64,000 nt of DNA from Perca fluviatilis (GCF_010015445.1 NC_053118.1:23444937-23508936); one strand, 5' to 3'. Numbered from the stretch's first letter, positions 32,535 to 45,724 are shown. The notes: generated by a model from the letters alone, not told the origin. Numbers and translations are program-made.

Positions 32535-33899
32535 GTACAGCGGTTGGTGGTGGTGGTTGTAGCTGCCAGTGAGACTGTGAGGCTAGCTGGCTAGTAACAG
32601 TGAACAGCCTCAGCCTGGTGGATCTGACCTCACAGGGGTTCTTTTATATCCTTGCATGTGCCTGTGTGCATTTGTGTGTAGGTGCATGCACGTGTGCACC
32701 AAAAAAAAAAAAAGTTTGTGTGTTTATGTTTGCATTTCACATTCGGGTGACGTAACCAGGAAAACAGATCTGTCCCTTGAGGAGGACCAAGGCTTTTCTT
32801 TCGGCCTTTTAATCATCTCACTGAGGGCCTGCTGTCCATTTCATCCATGAGTCTCCCCATCTCCAAACTCAGCCACAGTCTGTCGTCTGTCTGCATCTGA
32901 CTGATTTCCCTACCGGCACCTCTGACCTTTTCACCACTAGTCTCAAACCTCTCGCAGATTCCTCCACCCCCAGTCTGTCTTTTTGTCAGTCTGTGACCTA
33001 ACAGTGATTTCCCTGCTCCCTTGTTTCCTTCCTGGCCTTAACACAGGACTTAGCCCAAAGCCATGTACAATATTCTACTCTTACTTTGTTTCAGACAAGA
33101 GCTAGTCTCGCACTGCCAGACCTTACTCCACAGACTGTGTCTCATGCAGCCTGGTCCTTTTTTAATCTGAGACCCAAAATAAGAAATTTAGCTTAATTTC
33201 TTACGAGCCAGACTCGTAAAAGTAATATTGTCCCCCACAATGCAGGTCTCCGCTGGTATAACAAACCAGATTCCGTAATATTTGGTAATGATGACTCTGT
33301 TGGACATAAACGCTCACACTTTCCCCTCTGATTTCCTGATAAAACATGTCTCACAACCTCCATCAGTGGCCCTACAGTCATGGTAGTCTGCCCTTTCCTG
33401 TGACGTATGACTTGAAAAACCTCCTTATACTTCAGGCTTTACGATGACGTACAGCTCAGGTAAAGTGTTACCAGATAACAAATAGATACTGAGGCCATTC
33501 CAGTTTGTAGCTGTTAGTGTGCGAGCCATGGGCCCTTTCGGGTTCCTGAAAATGACTCCTGTGTGTAACAACAATGAGCACAATCACTGTGGTCCACTGG
33601 GCCTCACACCAGCAGCATTGCATTACCACGCTCGCCTCCCTACTGTTCTCCTTTTCTTTTCATCCTTCTCTCTTTTCTCCTCTGACTCAGCTGTTTTGTA
33701 GGAAACTCCGTCTCTTTGAAGAAGGGAAGAATCTTTCATTACTCGACAGCAGGGAGAGAGAAGGAGATGATAGGGAGAGAATAACTGCCCCATTGTCTTC
33801 ACCCTCCCCTCCCTTCCATCCACCAATGATAATTGTGTTGAGCTAATTACAGAGAGCTGCTACAACAGGTGTGGGAGTCTGCACCTGGGTGAAGTCTAC

Positions 33900-33902
<3 letters not shown>

Positions 33903-33989
<87 letters not shown>
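33903..33989. repeat. (GT)n microsatellite, about 43 units
   Basis: An uninterrupted GT run of about 87 bp. A shorter GT run lies at about 34100-34126. Confidence 0.95.
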
Positions 33990-33990
<1 letters not shown>

Positions 33991-35321
33991 AGAGACAGAG
34001 AAAGAGTATTGTGTGTGTACTGTATATGACTACGCAATTCTGGGTGAAAGTGTGTATGACATTTTGTCTGTGTCAGTGATTGAGATCACATAAAACTGTG
34101 TGGGTGTGTGTGTGTGTGTGTGTGTATATGTGTCACATGCTTACTAAACCTTACACGTTACTTGATAGTACTCAGACATTGGTCACCGTATTGTATCACA
34201 GACTACTGTAATATCACACAATCACCATGGACCTATACCAGTCTGAACCCCATCTGTGGTTAATTATAAAGCTACAGACTACATCTGTTTGACATTACTG
34301 GAAAGTTGAAATTAGCACACAAACAAAGTCTCACTCTCACTCATACACCACATTGAATTTCAAATGAGAGTGATTACAATCCCCTAATTGATAAATGTGA
34401 CCACAGAGAGACTCTTCTTATGATTCATAATCTATAACCGGTCTTTCTCAGTGGCATGTTTTTGATGTCAGCACAGTAAGAAATTGGGGAGACAGAACCG
34501 GAGGCAACAGTGATGATGTAAGCAGGGGGTCTCTCACGGGATTGATGTGTTTTCTTTTAAAGCTTTTTACCGTAAAGGAATTCATCTGAGAGGCTGACCG
34601 GAAGAAAGGAAGCCGTTTGGTCGGGCGCCAAAAGGAGGAGCATGATAAGTTTGTGGAGACGTCATAGAGCTTCTCTCTCAAAACAAAGAAAGCGGTGAAC
34701 TGTTTTCTCAAGAGGTCTGCCCGACTAGACGATGAAATTGACTGGATATTACCAAATTGTGACAGTTCAAGTTAAGCTGTTACTCACTCCTGTTGATGAT
34801 ATCACTTGTCTGCTGCCTGCTCATAACAGCCACTTGCTGATTTATGCTTAATGAGCTGCACTTTAATAGGACCATAGGATTGTACCACATTAATGAATGA
34901 AAGACCACTTGTGTGTGTCACATCAACAAAGGGAAATGAAAATCTCCCCTGCTCTTAAGTCTTTGACCTTTACGACAGCTTACCTTGGTAAAGGTAACCT
35001 TTGTGTGTGGTCGTCACAGCCTCATTTGCTTTCTTGAGTCATGACCCCTTCGTAAAATGCTACCATGATTACAGGAAATGAGAGTGTGCCTTTGGAGCAG
35101 ACGATAATGTAGATGTTTGATCGCCTCCTTAGTCAAGCAATTCTACCTGCAGACTCATCATTTGACGTCAAAGGGGAATGAGTCCTGCATCGCCACCTTG
35201 TGGAATATCCCTTTGGTGTGGAAGTGTAGGCGATTGCCAAGCCCAAGGGGCCCTGCTGTGGGAAACAAGCTTGTCAAAGATCACACGGAAACTGTAGGTC
35301 TTTTAGACTAGAATTCAGCGT

Positions 35322-35327
35322 TTTATT
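35322..35327 (-). terminator. Candidate rasip1 poly(A) signal
   Basis: AATAAA on the minus strand about 325 bp past the rasip1 stop codon, in sequence with no further exon. Confidence 0.6.
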
Positions 35328-35652
35328 AAAAACAAGTAGTTTAAAAACATACATGGAAGCCAAGGAAAACAGTCACCTAAAGCCTAACGCTGCATGGCCC
35401 AACAGACTTGATGTTTTACTCCCTGCTTTGTGAAATCTATAAAGGCATACCAAAGCCAATACATTTCTTTTACTTGAAAATATCTAAATAGATAAATGAA
35501 TTGATATGGAAATGTCATGAAAAAACAACAACCAGGCAACAAAATGCAGAAAACATGTCCGGTTTGCATTTTTTTGTGGTGTGCATTTAGCTGTTTCTGG
35601 TGATTTCCTTTTCACTTCTGAGACCTCCATGGAGAGACAAATATGGGCTTCC

Positions 35653-36316
35653 TTAAAGCCGAGTCCTCTGATTGGCAGGGAGCTCATCCTGGTCGAGTCC
35701 CCACAAGAAGGTGCGGAGACATGTCACTTCCTTTTGGAGCTCGGGGCTCGGGATTGGCTGGGAGAGGTCGAGGCGTGGAGTCTCATTTGGCAGGATTAGA
35801 GGAGGATGGTCTAGGAAGCTCTCAAAGATGTCTAAAAGATGAGAAAAGGAAAAGAAAGAATTGACTTAACAGATCATTTCCCTGGGTGGATTCTTATCTC
35901 TGTTAGATTTATTTACCTCCACTCAGCTCTGTGCCTGGCACAGGGGCCCAGGATGCTGGTGGGGCTCTGGTTGGACCCAGCTTGTAATGGGTGAGCAGGT
36001 GGTGCAACTGGGAAGGGCTTAACAAGACATGGTCCTCCAGTAGACTGGTCCAGGATGACTGATAGACGAGAGGTTAATAGTCAATCAGTATGACAGTTAA
36101 TAATCTTGGGCTAGGACTGAGAAGGCTTCCTACACATGTAGCTGTGATACCTGGATAAGTCGAGTCTTGGGAATACACAGGAAGTTGACTGTGACTGACA
36201 GTTTCTTCATAAACTCAGAGGCAATGTCTCCTAATCCCGCTCCCTGTAGCCAGTCCAGAACCAGGTCCAAGTTTGTACGGATCTGGACTGCTCTGGACCA
36301 GGAAAACAGTCCATCT

Positions 36317-36377
<61 letters not shown>

Positions 36378-37074
36378 TCAGAACCAATTATATTATTAAA
36401 GAGAGCACTTAAACAGCAGCTTTGATTTTAAAGCAGGACTATCTAACTTTGGAAAGAAGAAATAACACAATCTTACTTTTACAAATGAAAAGTTCTAATA
36501 ATAATAAACAATAAAAGACACCACTGCTACAACCTTCCTTAGTCTGGTATTATTGTTTGAAACTAGATATTGCCGTATAACTGATCATTGTCACAAACTT
36601 TGTGACTCTTCTCTACTTGAGCTCCTGTTACATTTTATCATTATGTTCTAATTGTCACTTGTGGCCACAGTGCCTGCTGTTCAGCAAAAGTTACATAGGC
36701 TCACTTAAACCTGTGACCTCTCACCTCTCTCCAACAAAGTATTGAGCAGGGAGGTGTTGGTGAAGAAGAAGAGGTAGCCAAAGGTTTGGGAGGTGAGCGG
36801 TGGGGACAGACACGCCTCGCGCGATAGCATCAGAGTACAGCGATACACTTCCACCAGCCCGGCAACTTTGGGCGGTAAGGTGGACACGTCATCCACCTCT
36901 ACTTCCCCTCCTCCTTTCTCTTCTCCCTCTGCACTCTGAGCTCCATCCTTCTCCTTCTCCTTCTCTTCACCGGAGAATGGGTTGCTGTCCAGGAGCGCTG
37001 GGAGGAGTGAGTACAGGGTCTTTGTGGACAGAAAGGACAGAAACTTGAGTTAATTTCTTCAAAACATTTAAAAC

Positions 37075-37109
<35 letters not shown>

Positions 37110-40100
37110 CTGGAATAAAGGCAGGGAAGGGTTCAGATTAAATAGGGATGGGTTCAAATGAAGATGATAGAGAGGAAGGTGGAGAGTTGTCTGTTGGTCT
37201 GTCCTCCATTTTGGGCCACATTAAAATATTTCAACAAATATTGGATGGATTATGTTTTGTACATTTGTGGTTTTGATTAAAATGTCTCAACTGCTATTTG
37301 AGTCATTTATGACCAAATACTTGCAAAACTTAAACTTACAATTTCCATCAGCCTCAGCTGTACTTAGTGTGTTTAGTGCTAATTAGTAAGCTAATATGCT
37401 AAAATCTGTTTTTTTCTTAGTATGTAGTGTCTTTACACTGGTTAAATTACAAAATAAAGTATATTGAAATAACTACATACATACTATAAATTGGTATGTT
37501 TACTGACTACAGTCAATTTGCAAATATGCTGTTGATGCACACTATTCTCCCAGAATGCAAAGCACAAAGAGAATGAAGGAGCTGCTCACAGCTGGAAAGA
37601 ATTAAAATAAATTGTGGGTGTTGTTGGGGATGGCCATGGTGAGACAGCTCCAGAAACATCTTGGAAAACAAAAAAATATGTATTAAGTCTTCAGAAAGAC
37701 ATTTTGCTTGTCGCTTTGTGAAATTTAATTCAAAGTGGTATTCCAAAGTATTCCTGGCGTCACACATACAAAGCAATAAAGTTGTTGACTTTTTTGTATG
37801 CTAACTGCTAAAACAGTGTAGCGACATTTAGAAAAGTAGCATACTTTTATACTGTACCTTGGTGAGGTGATACACACACTGTTGGAAGGTGTGCATAATG
37901 ACGTCATCCAGCTGCGCCAGAGCTTCTGAGCAGGTGTCCATGTCAGCCGTCAAAACTGGGTCCCCCGGAGCTTTAAAGAAAAGATCAGTAAGATTAATTA
38001 AAGATGTTATGCCCACTTTGATTTCTAATTTATTTCATTAAACGGTCGTAGCTTCTAAAGGCTATTTTTTGTACTTGAATCAGTAATTTCCAGTCTTTTC
38101 AAATCACTCTAACCTTCAAACTCCCACTCTTTCTCCATGGCTTCTACTTTGACCTGAAAGAAGTTAAGGAGCTCTGTGGCATTTGACATCCAGAACATCA
38201 GGGGTCGAAGATCAAAGGACAGTTTCTGGACATTCGGCGTGCTTATCTCACCTTCTTGCTCTGTGGAACTGGACACGTTTATGTAATGCCAAAGTTATGT
38301 TAGCTGTAAAATATTTGTGAACATTCTCCTGTCAGTATTTTCTTCATGCTTTAAAAGAGAAACACACCATACTGTGAGTAAAAATAGACTAAGTTATTAT
38401 TGCTTAACTATATTTAAACCTTTTTTTCAACATCGCCTTGTTATAATGCTTTCATCATACCACAAAAATGTACCAAAGACATAACAGCACGAGCACAAAT
38501 GTATCATGAATCACTCGGCAGTAGATCTCTAAACAGAGGAAACATGACGTAGAACAAAAATGTTCTTACTTTTGCGTGGGATGCTTATCCCCAAATTCCT
38601 TAATGTTGTCCTGTAAAGAGAGTTGGAGACAGAAGAGAAGAGACATCTCGGGTTAGTGTGGGGAGGAGGAGGGGGAGCGGGGTCTAGCCCTGCAGCCAGG
38701 ACAATTACAGCACATTTTCCAACAGGAGGGCAGTGACATCAGCTCATCCTCGCGCCTGTCCACAACGTAGCAGGCCACAATGAAGGGCACGTGTCTGACT
38801 GCTGGTTTTTCTGTCTGACTGAACATCTCAATCTGCCTAACTGATGTTTTTCTGCCTACAGTACATGTTTTAAGTAAGGACGTGGCCATATTGTCATGAA
38901 ATACGTTCCCAGATAAGGTTCATGCTTCAGATGAACCACCACTAAACCTCTGAGATATTTTATTATTATACTTAACAACATGAGGCACATTTTATATGTC
39001 AGGCATGGCTCTATGGATGGTTATGTCAGTCCATTCACTCCTTTGCTCCAGACTTAAATATCTCTAACTGTTAAATAGAGTGACATTCATGGTTCCCAGA
39101 AATCCTATACTGTCTATGTTGATTACCTGACTTTTTCTCTGGCACCACCAGCAAGTTGACATTTTTATCATTTACTAAATTGTGTTGATAATTATTAGAT
39201 GGATTGCCATACAATTTGTTTCAGACATGTATTACCCCATTTGGGTTGAATTGTAATAACTTTGGTGAACTTCTGATCTTTAATCTAGCACCATCATCAG
39301 GTCAAAATTATAATATGTACAAAACTTTAGTTTGTAACGGAATACCTGCAAAACAAATGACATTCCCATTAGCCTCAGCTGTACTGTGTTAAGTGTTAAT
39401 TACCAAATGTTAGCATGCTAACACATTAAACTAAGATAGTAAAAATGGCAAACATTATATCTTCTTAGCATGTTAACATGCCAATGCACCGCTGTTCCTA
39501 AGTAGGTTTTTCTTGTATTTATTGGACGTTTTATGCTTCACAGAGCTAACAGTAGATGACCAGAAAGGAGGGGAGAGATGGGAAATGACATGTAACAAAG
39601 GTCCATGGTTGTTGTCATTGTTGCGGCTCATGCTTGGCACCATTACTCCCAGGCCACCAGGACACTCCACATATCTTTTTTATTTTTTTTTATTTTAGAT
39701 ATTGGGCTGTTGTTTTTTACTTACCCAGACAATTTCTTTAATTAGATTTGCTGACTTGAGTAATATCTGTGGCGTGAGCGCGGGGTCCAGATGTTTGGAG
39801 GCATGATCTATCATGAGTGACAGGAGATAAGCGGGAGCTAAAGGTCCACCTCCAGAGTCTGGGGAGGAATTTTTGGAGATAATCTCCTAAGAGAAAAAAG
39901 GGATAAATATGTAATTGCATGTCATTAGGGCCATTTCTCTATGATACCGGATAAATGGACAGTTAGTAAGAGCTTCTTTATCTGCCTGTCTCACCTGTAA
40001 CAGAGCATCTGCGTGACGGGGATGAAACTTCAGAACTGCCTCCGTAGACCCCAGGTAGTGCCTGAGAGCTTCCTGTCTGTCCACCAACCCTGAGGGGCAG

Positions 40101-43013
40101 CAGGTGGTGGAGGCATCCACCTGCCATGGCAGGGTCAATGCCAGCGGTGGAGCTGGAGTCACACGTGGGTCACGATACAGGAAAAGGAAGTGGTTCCCCA
40201 AGCCAATCACATCCCCAGGCTTTAGGACCGTCTCCCTGTAAAGGGCCACTCCGTTGTGTGTGACTGCGCCTCCTCTGAAGGGCCGCATCAGAGCTACGAT
40301 AAAATAAAATTAGATTTAGGTAAACAGCAGGTGCACCATGGATCTAAGTATGACATGAGTCAGTGACTGTTAGTACCCTGTCTGTTGGGCGTCTCGGGAA
40401 CAGCTGAGTCTCTCCTGACCAATAAGTGTCTGGCCAAGAGGTCATGAGCAGAGAGGAACGTGTCCACCTTCAGAGGCCTCTTCCCCTTCCTCTCCCTCTC
40501 TCTATCCTTCTCTCTCTCCCTTATTGTGGGCTTTCTTCCAAACACATGCGTATGTCCCGCCATGATGTACAAAACAAAATCCTAAACAAAACACAAAGTG
40601 GAGAGCAGAAGAAAGTCAGGGAGGTCTGTTATCTTTTAAGTGCTATGGTTTATATCAATCTTGTCCATCTTAGAGATGTTAAGTTGAACAGAAGGCGGTT
40701 GATAAGGTATGAAGTGTGTCACAGTTTGCTACAATGGAGACCTGTGTGATGTACACAGAGGGGTTTTATGCGTTCGGTGGATAAATTGTTGAGGCATTGT
40801 GTTGCTCTGAGGCTGTTTTGTGCAGTACGATGAATGGGAGAGGCTTGTAGAGGGATGGAAATCCTGATGGTATGTGGCGATTACAGACATGCAGGTATTA
40901 TGTCATGTACTGGGTGTGTGGACGCGTGTACATCTGCACAAATCCTCTATAAAAATGTCTGTTAGTTTGTATATGTGCACATTAGTGTGCGTGCACCTTG
41001 CTATAAAGTATACAACATAAATGTGTGTGTGCCTGTGTTTACATAGTGTACGTGTGTGTGGGTGTTGTTTGTGAGTGTTTTGTGTGTGTGATATCATCTG
41101 TCAGCGTGTCTTGCCTTGCTCTGATCGTAACCCTGCAGCAACAGGAAGTAGGGCCGGTCTGTGGGTGGAAGGATCAAACTTTGTGACATCACTTCCAGGT
41201 CACAGCTGGAGTAATCTTTCTCGTCCTCCGCAGGCTGGTTCGTCCATCCAACCTTTGCTTCAGCTTTTGAAGCTCTAATCTGAAGAAAAAGCGGGTTAAG
41301 ACATGATTGTTAGAACGCCACATGCGTGATTGATTACGTTTTTTCCTCACCACATCATCTTCTCTACCTCTCCGTGCTGTGGGTTGATCATGCTGACAAT
41401 GTTCTTCCTGTCCTGCACTCCTCCGTTGTTGTTAGGTTGTTTGCTGACGTGGTTGCCTTGCCGACGCCGCAGACTCAGGTTCATGTCACTGATGCTCCTC
41501 CTGAGCTCTGAGTTTCTTCCACGGTGACCACGCTCGCTCTCCTCTGGTCCGCCCCCTGATGACATCCTGCTCCGCCGCCAGCGCACACCTGTTGCCCAGA
41601 CGAGCAGAGGATCGGTCAGTCTGACCCTGTGTCGTGTACAAAGAGAACCTGCCTGTTGAGTCTTACACATACCTTGATAGTTTTCTCCCTCCCTCTCACG
41701 CTCCTTCTCCTTCTCCCTCTCTTCTCTCTCATAGTCTTCCTTTCTTTGGATTTCAAAGCGCCGCTCAAATCCGTCCTTAGGCCGCCACATGTCCACTAAC
41801 AACAAGGGACATTCCCATGGGGCAACGCTTCTCCGGCACTCTGTCTCCCATTTGATAGCTCCATCTGGCTGCTGGATGGGCTTTCCAATGACATCACATA
41901 ACAGGAAGTCCTCTGGGCTGTGTTTCTGGAGAACTAGAAGGTAATGGAGGAAGGGAGGAGGAAAGGGGGGAAATTATTTTTCCATAACACCGCTGTTTAT
42001 GTTTATATTAAGTCATTCCCAATTGGTTTAAATATTTGAGCAAACAGTTCCCAGTAATGGGTCGCAGCACAGGTCCAAATGAGAGAAAATTTCCCTCTCT
42101 CATACCTGCGTCATCTGTCTCCTCCCTCTCCCTCTCAGTGTACCGGGTGATGACCTGGGCGATGAGCTGTCTGGCTGTAGAGTGAATGTTGGCCAGCAGG
42201 GAGCGATAGTTGGCCCCACTAGAGAGGGCATCCCCATAGATCTTGATCAGGCCCGGGGCAGAGGAAGAGGCAGGGGGCAAGTAGTGGTGGGAGGAGGGGG
42301 CAGCTGAATGAGCCCAAACCTCTCTCTCCCTCTCCCCCACTGCTCGGTCCCTGTCGCTGTTAGAGCGCCCTCGCAGGAAGAGATGGGAAAGGCGTTTTGT
42401 GCGGGACTGGGTCCCAGCAGGCCGCGGCCTGAGGAAGGCCGGGGAAGGAGATGGGGATGGGGTAGGGGAAGCCAGCGAGGGGGTGGAGATAGAAAGGGAA
42501 GAGGAAGGAGCAGAGGGGGCCTCGTGGAGGGAGGCTGCGTCAGAGCTGGTGGTCGACCTGGGAACAACAGAGGAGGGGAAGACAGATGGAAGAGAGAGGA
42601 AGGAGAAAGGAAGGGACCAGTCAGCTGTGAATTATGACTGACTAAACACGGACAAACAACAAGGACTAAAATAAAAGAGGGAAGGGTTACAGGGTTGAAA
42701 GGATACTAATGACAGTGGAAGTAAGATAAGATGACTGACATCAATACATATACTATTCATTCAACAATCAGGCACTGAATTCTAACTAAACAATAACTGA
42801 CATGAAAGTTGCATAACAAGAGAACAAATGTACATGACATAGAAGCAAAACAGGAGATAAAAAAGTGAGTTTAAGAGAACTTCAGACTAACTTGACAGAG
42901 ATAGCGCTGGGCCAGCGACCCCCTAGTTTGGCAAAGTGTTTCCTGGGCGAGTTGATCCACAGACCCACTGGGAAATGGAGCTTTCTGAAGCGAGGACTGC
43001 CAGACCCCTCCAT
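35653..43013 (-). CDS. rasip1: Ras-interacting protein 1
   Basis: Fifteen coding exons on the minus strand: 42892-43013, 42106-42557, 41673-41933, 41368-41588, 41115-41279, 40377-40581, 39995-40293, 39725-39886, 38570-38610, 38114-38268, 37858-37970, 36725-37019, 36151-36314, 35917-36058 and 35653-35831. Phases agree and give 991 residues (human 963). The protein is an endothelial effector of Rap1/Ras that restrains RhoA during vessel lumen formation. In order: a Ser/Pro-rich N-terminus; an RA domain from about residue 142 (LIKIYGDALSSGANYRSLLA); LRRSISDMNLSLRRR; an FHA-like segment (VFGRK to GNHFLFLYRDPR, about 415-505); and a dilute domain from about 575 with VIMHTFQQCVYHLTK, SQTFGYLFFF and RAVQIRTNLDLVLDWLQGAG. 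It ends near LPANQRTRL. The exon-5 donor is GC (AAG then GCAAGA), with no GT nearby. An acceptor abuts the ATG, so a non-coding exon lies upstream. Confidence 0.95.
36317..36374. repeat. (GA)n microsatellite forming the rasip1 exon-13 acceptor tract
   Basis: On the gene strand this reads (CT)n with one CTTTC interruption and ends directly in TAG at the exon 13 acceptor. The microsatellite is therefore the polypyrimidine tract. Confidence 0.92.
37079..37107. repeat. (TA)n microsatellite in rasip1 intron 11
   Basis: About 14 TA units, roughly 60 bp upstream of the exon 12 acceptor on the gene strand. Confidence 0.92.
37200..37420 (+). repeat. Dispersed fish repeat, copy in rasip1 intron 11
   Basis: It contains ATTGGATGGATTATG, a degenerate AAATGTCTCAACTG segment, and CATCAGCCTCAGCTGTACT with GCTAATATGCTAA. 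The second repeat (39000-39440) shares the ATTAGCCTCAGCTGTACT block and the tail of GCTA-type motifs in the same orientation. It resembles a common interspersed teleost repeat built on a TGGATGGATTGCCAT unit. I cannot assign a family. Confidence 0.55.
39000..39440 (+). repeat. Dispersed fish repeat, longer copy in rasip1 intron 8
   Basis: It shows internal periodicity of roughly 100 bp. Elements include GACATTCATGGTTCCCAGA, CACCACCAGCAAGTTGACAT, AGATGGATTGCCATACA, CACCATCATCAGGTCAAA and CCTCAGCTGTACTG, ending in TTAGCATGCTAAC. Shared blocks with 37200-37420 show that both derive from one family. Confidence 0.6.
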
Positions 43014-45624
43014 CTGACAGAGGGAGAGCATAGACATGCAGATATTGAGAACAAATGTGTTGTTTTTAACTCAATAATCTGCAGTATGTCAAGATACTGT
43101 AAATGTAACTTTTCCCCTAATCTGCTTAATCTGCTTCCACACTGTAGCGAGGAATGTGGCTCAGCAATGCCAGGATTGAAACAATATAACAATGGCATGA
43201 TGTCACCATTAAAACATATCAACAGGATACCTACAGCAGGTTGTCAACATGGTGAAAACAAACAGAAAGAAATTAACTCAAAACACCCCAATCAGCCCCT
43301 GAAAATTATAGCGTGAATTTCCCATTCTCAAACAGGAAGCATCTTTTGTAGGACTCGGGTCCAGCTGTTGCACTGACAGGGAAATACCCACTCCAAAGGT
43401 CACTCTCTGTCCTATTCTCAGTATTATTTCTACGTAAATTACAATCAAAATAAAGGATCACACTTGCTTTTTTCCACCTCACAGGTGGAATTTGGAGGCC
43501 TAAACAAAATCATTCCTCTGGAAAACTACCACCTTGTAAAATGTGATTTCTAACAACACTACTTGTTATGTCTTGACATGTGTGTCCACACCTAAAATCT
43601 ATGCTGTCATTTTACGCAGAAAAGACAGCAGTTTTTAATCCTTCCGAGATGTTTTGGTGGAATATTTAAAAAAAAAAAAAAACATGAAATCAAAACTGTA
43701 CAAGAAAGAAATCCCAATGCTTTCAGTCGTTAGATTTTGAATACACTTACCCACAGTTACTACTGATCCTTCTATAGTGTGTTATGAGGATTCTTCGCCA
43801 CCGAAATGCAAATACGCAGCTCAAAATAATCTAATAACCTTGTACGTTTCCTTTTTCCCGTGACGATATTCCATTTTCAAAAGGGCCTAAACCTAACACA
43901 CATATACATATACATCTCTAATTCCTAATATCCATTAGTTCAAATAAGTTCACTTAACTAAAATACCTTTTTCCTTTTCTTTTCTCTCTAACTGAAAAAG
44001 ATCTGCTCCCTCTCGCCCTCTGGCTCTCAGCCTCTCTGGGTCTATAGATAGAGAAACAGGCCCATTGTTCTAAGTGACAGAATTTCCTTCCTTTGCAGTG
44101 GACAACACCTATATCCTGACTAAGTGAGAGAGAAAGGCAGACATTGGTAGAGAGCAAGAGAAGGGTGAATTTACACACACATATACAATTTAAGGCCTTA
44201 TTGGGAATATTGCATACTGTATTATACATCACAAAGCAATCTAGATATCTATCTTTTGGTCTGACTGGATTATACACATATGGGGTCTCTGTTTCATCCT
44301 AATAAAGTTTAGGGTTTCAAAGCCACATAAGATTCCCAAGAATGTGTCCATTTAAATCCTGTACGACGTTGTGATTTTTATTAGAACAGATCACAAAACA
44401 TACAAAGGGCCCAGTTTGAAGTTTAGCTGGAAAGAGGATGAAGGAAACACTCACAGCGAGACAGGAAGCTCAAGGGAGCGACAGAGACACCTGCGATCTT
44501 TGACCTTTTCTTTGACAGGAAGATGGCAATGGAAAGAGAAAGGAGACTGGCTCTGTGTCCCAGTTCAGGGGATGGATCCTCCAAAATCTGCATTTCTAGA
44601 CTGAATACGTCATCAACACGGGTCACTAACCCTTTTCCCATTTCAAAGGCTCCTCCACTGATTCAAAGTGTCACTGAGGGAGAAGAGAACAGGTTACTTC
44701 AAGTTAAATGTGGATAACATGTACAATAGCTGTAACATTAGCCTGATATTATCATAAGTCAGCATCATATTGATACATCAAATTAGGTCTGACTGTAGTT
44801 GGCCTCCTTGCCAATCATATATAAGGAACAGAAGAATACAGACTATAGGCCTACTGTGAGTGACTTTGTCAAACATTAAAAATAAATATTTAATCAAAGG
44901 ACTTTAAAATGAATTCTACGTTCAAGTGGTTACATCATAAATGCTGTGTTTTCTTGTGGCCTGAGGGGACTCCGGTCAATGACTTTGAGCCAACAATCTG
45001 ATTACTTTAGACACCACTTGAGAAAATTTAACTTTGACACTTTAGCAATGATTTGTGACTTCTAGGACTTTATATATTTTTACTCAAAATATCTAAGCCA
45101 AGCCCAAAGATTAATGTTGTTATATGTAGGCTACTTAAAAATGTATTTATTGAAAGCAAATTCAAACTGACCACAGCAGTCCTCTTCAGAGGAAGCCATA
45201 CTAAATTTAAAATTAGTTCTAAATTTTGTCAGCCACATTTCAAATCTACAAGCCTGTTTGGTACTAAAATATGTGTGGAGTGTTGCTTTAAGCTTTGCGT
45301 CCAAAATTAGGTAACCTACTTTATTTGTTTCAAAATAATACACCTTTAAAAATGACTACATTAGCATGTCGATACTGATTCTCATTAAACCACCAACATA
45401 CTGTAGTTTTGTGCTGATCCATCCTACTGCTGAGGCGGGAAATATCAAAGCAACATAATATTCCACTGTGATTGGTCTATTTTGTCTCTGTTGCATTCGA
45501 TTTGTAAGCTAAACTGATCCCTCTATTATGAGACAGGCTAGTGATAGTTGTTATTGCTCAACAAAAATGAATAAAACATATTTTAGAAATATATAAACTT
45601 CATGTATTATGTCTATGCTATGCT
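43014..45624. other. Interval between rasip1 and cox6b1
   Basis: No coding exon was found. It should contain the rasip1 non-coding first exon and promoter, because an acceptor directly precedes the rasip1 ATG. I could not place them with confidence. GGAAG/TTCC (ETS-like) motifs occur near 44.09, 44.46 and 44.52 kb, which would suit an endothelial gene but are common by chance. Confidence 0.4.
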
Positions 45625-45724
45625 CCCGCCCGCCCGTCAGCCGATATCCCAGCATCCTTAGCGCGTCGACGTAAGAGGGCATGTTTCCGGAGCGCACCGA
45701 GGACACATCAAGAACCGTACCAAG
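45625..45724 (+). promoter_or_regulatory. cox6b1 promoter and non-coding first exon
   Basis: A small CpG-rich patch contains CCCGCCCGCCCG (an Sp1-like GC box) and TTTCCGGAG, whose reverse strand carries an ETS/GABP (NRF-2) core CCGGAA. The patch ends at a donor (CCAAG followed by GTTAGC, donor at 45725). GABP and Sp1 sites are common in promoters of nuclear respiratory-chain genes. The transcription start is inferred. Confidence 0.55.

Larger units (their letters stand above)
22803..35321. other. Gene-poor interval between il11 and rasip1
   Basis: About 12.5 kb with no exon I can support on either strand. It contains at least ten CA/GT or CT microsatellites, a small inverted-repeat element near 24.1-24.45 kb, a CTCAAGCCCCCC minisatellite and a GGGCA-repeat block. 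Non-repetitive, relatively GC-rich stretches at 31.6-31.95 and 32.05-32.6 kb could be regulatory, but nothing in the sequence alone proves it. Confidence 0.55.
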
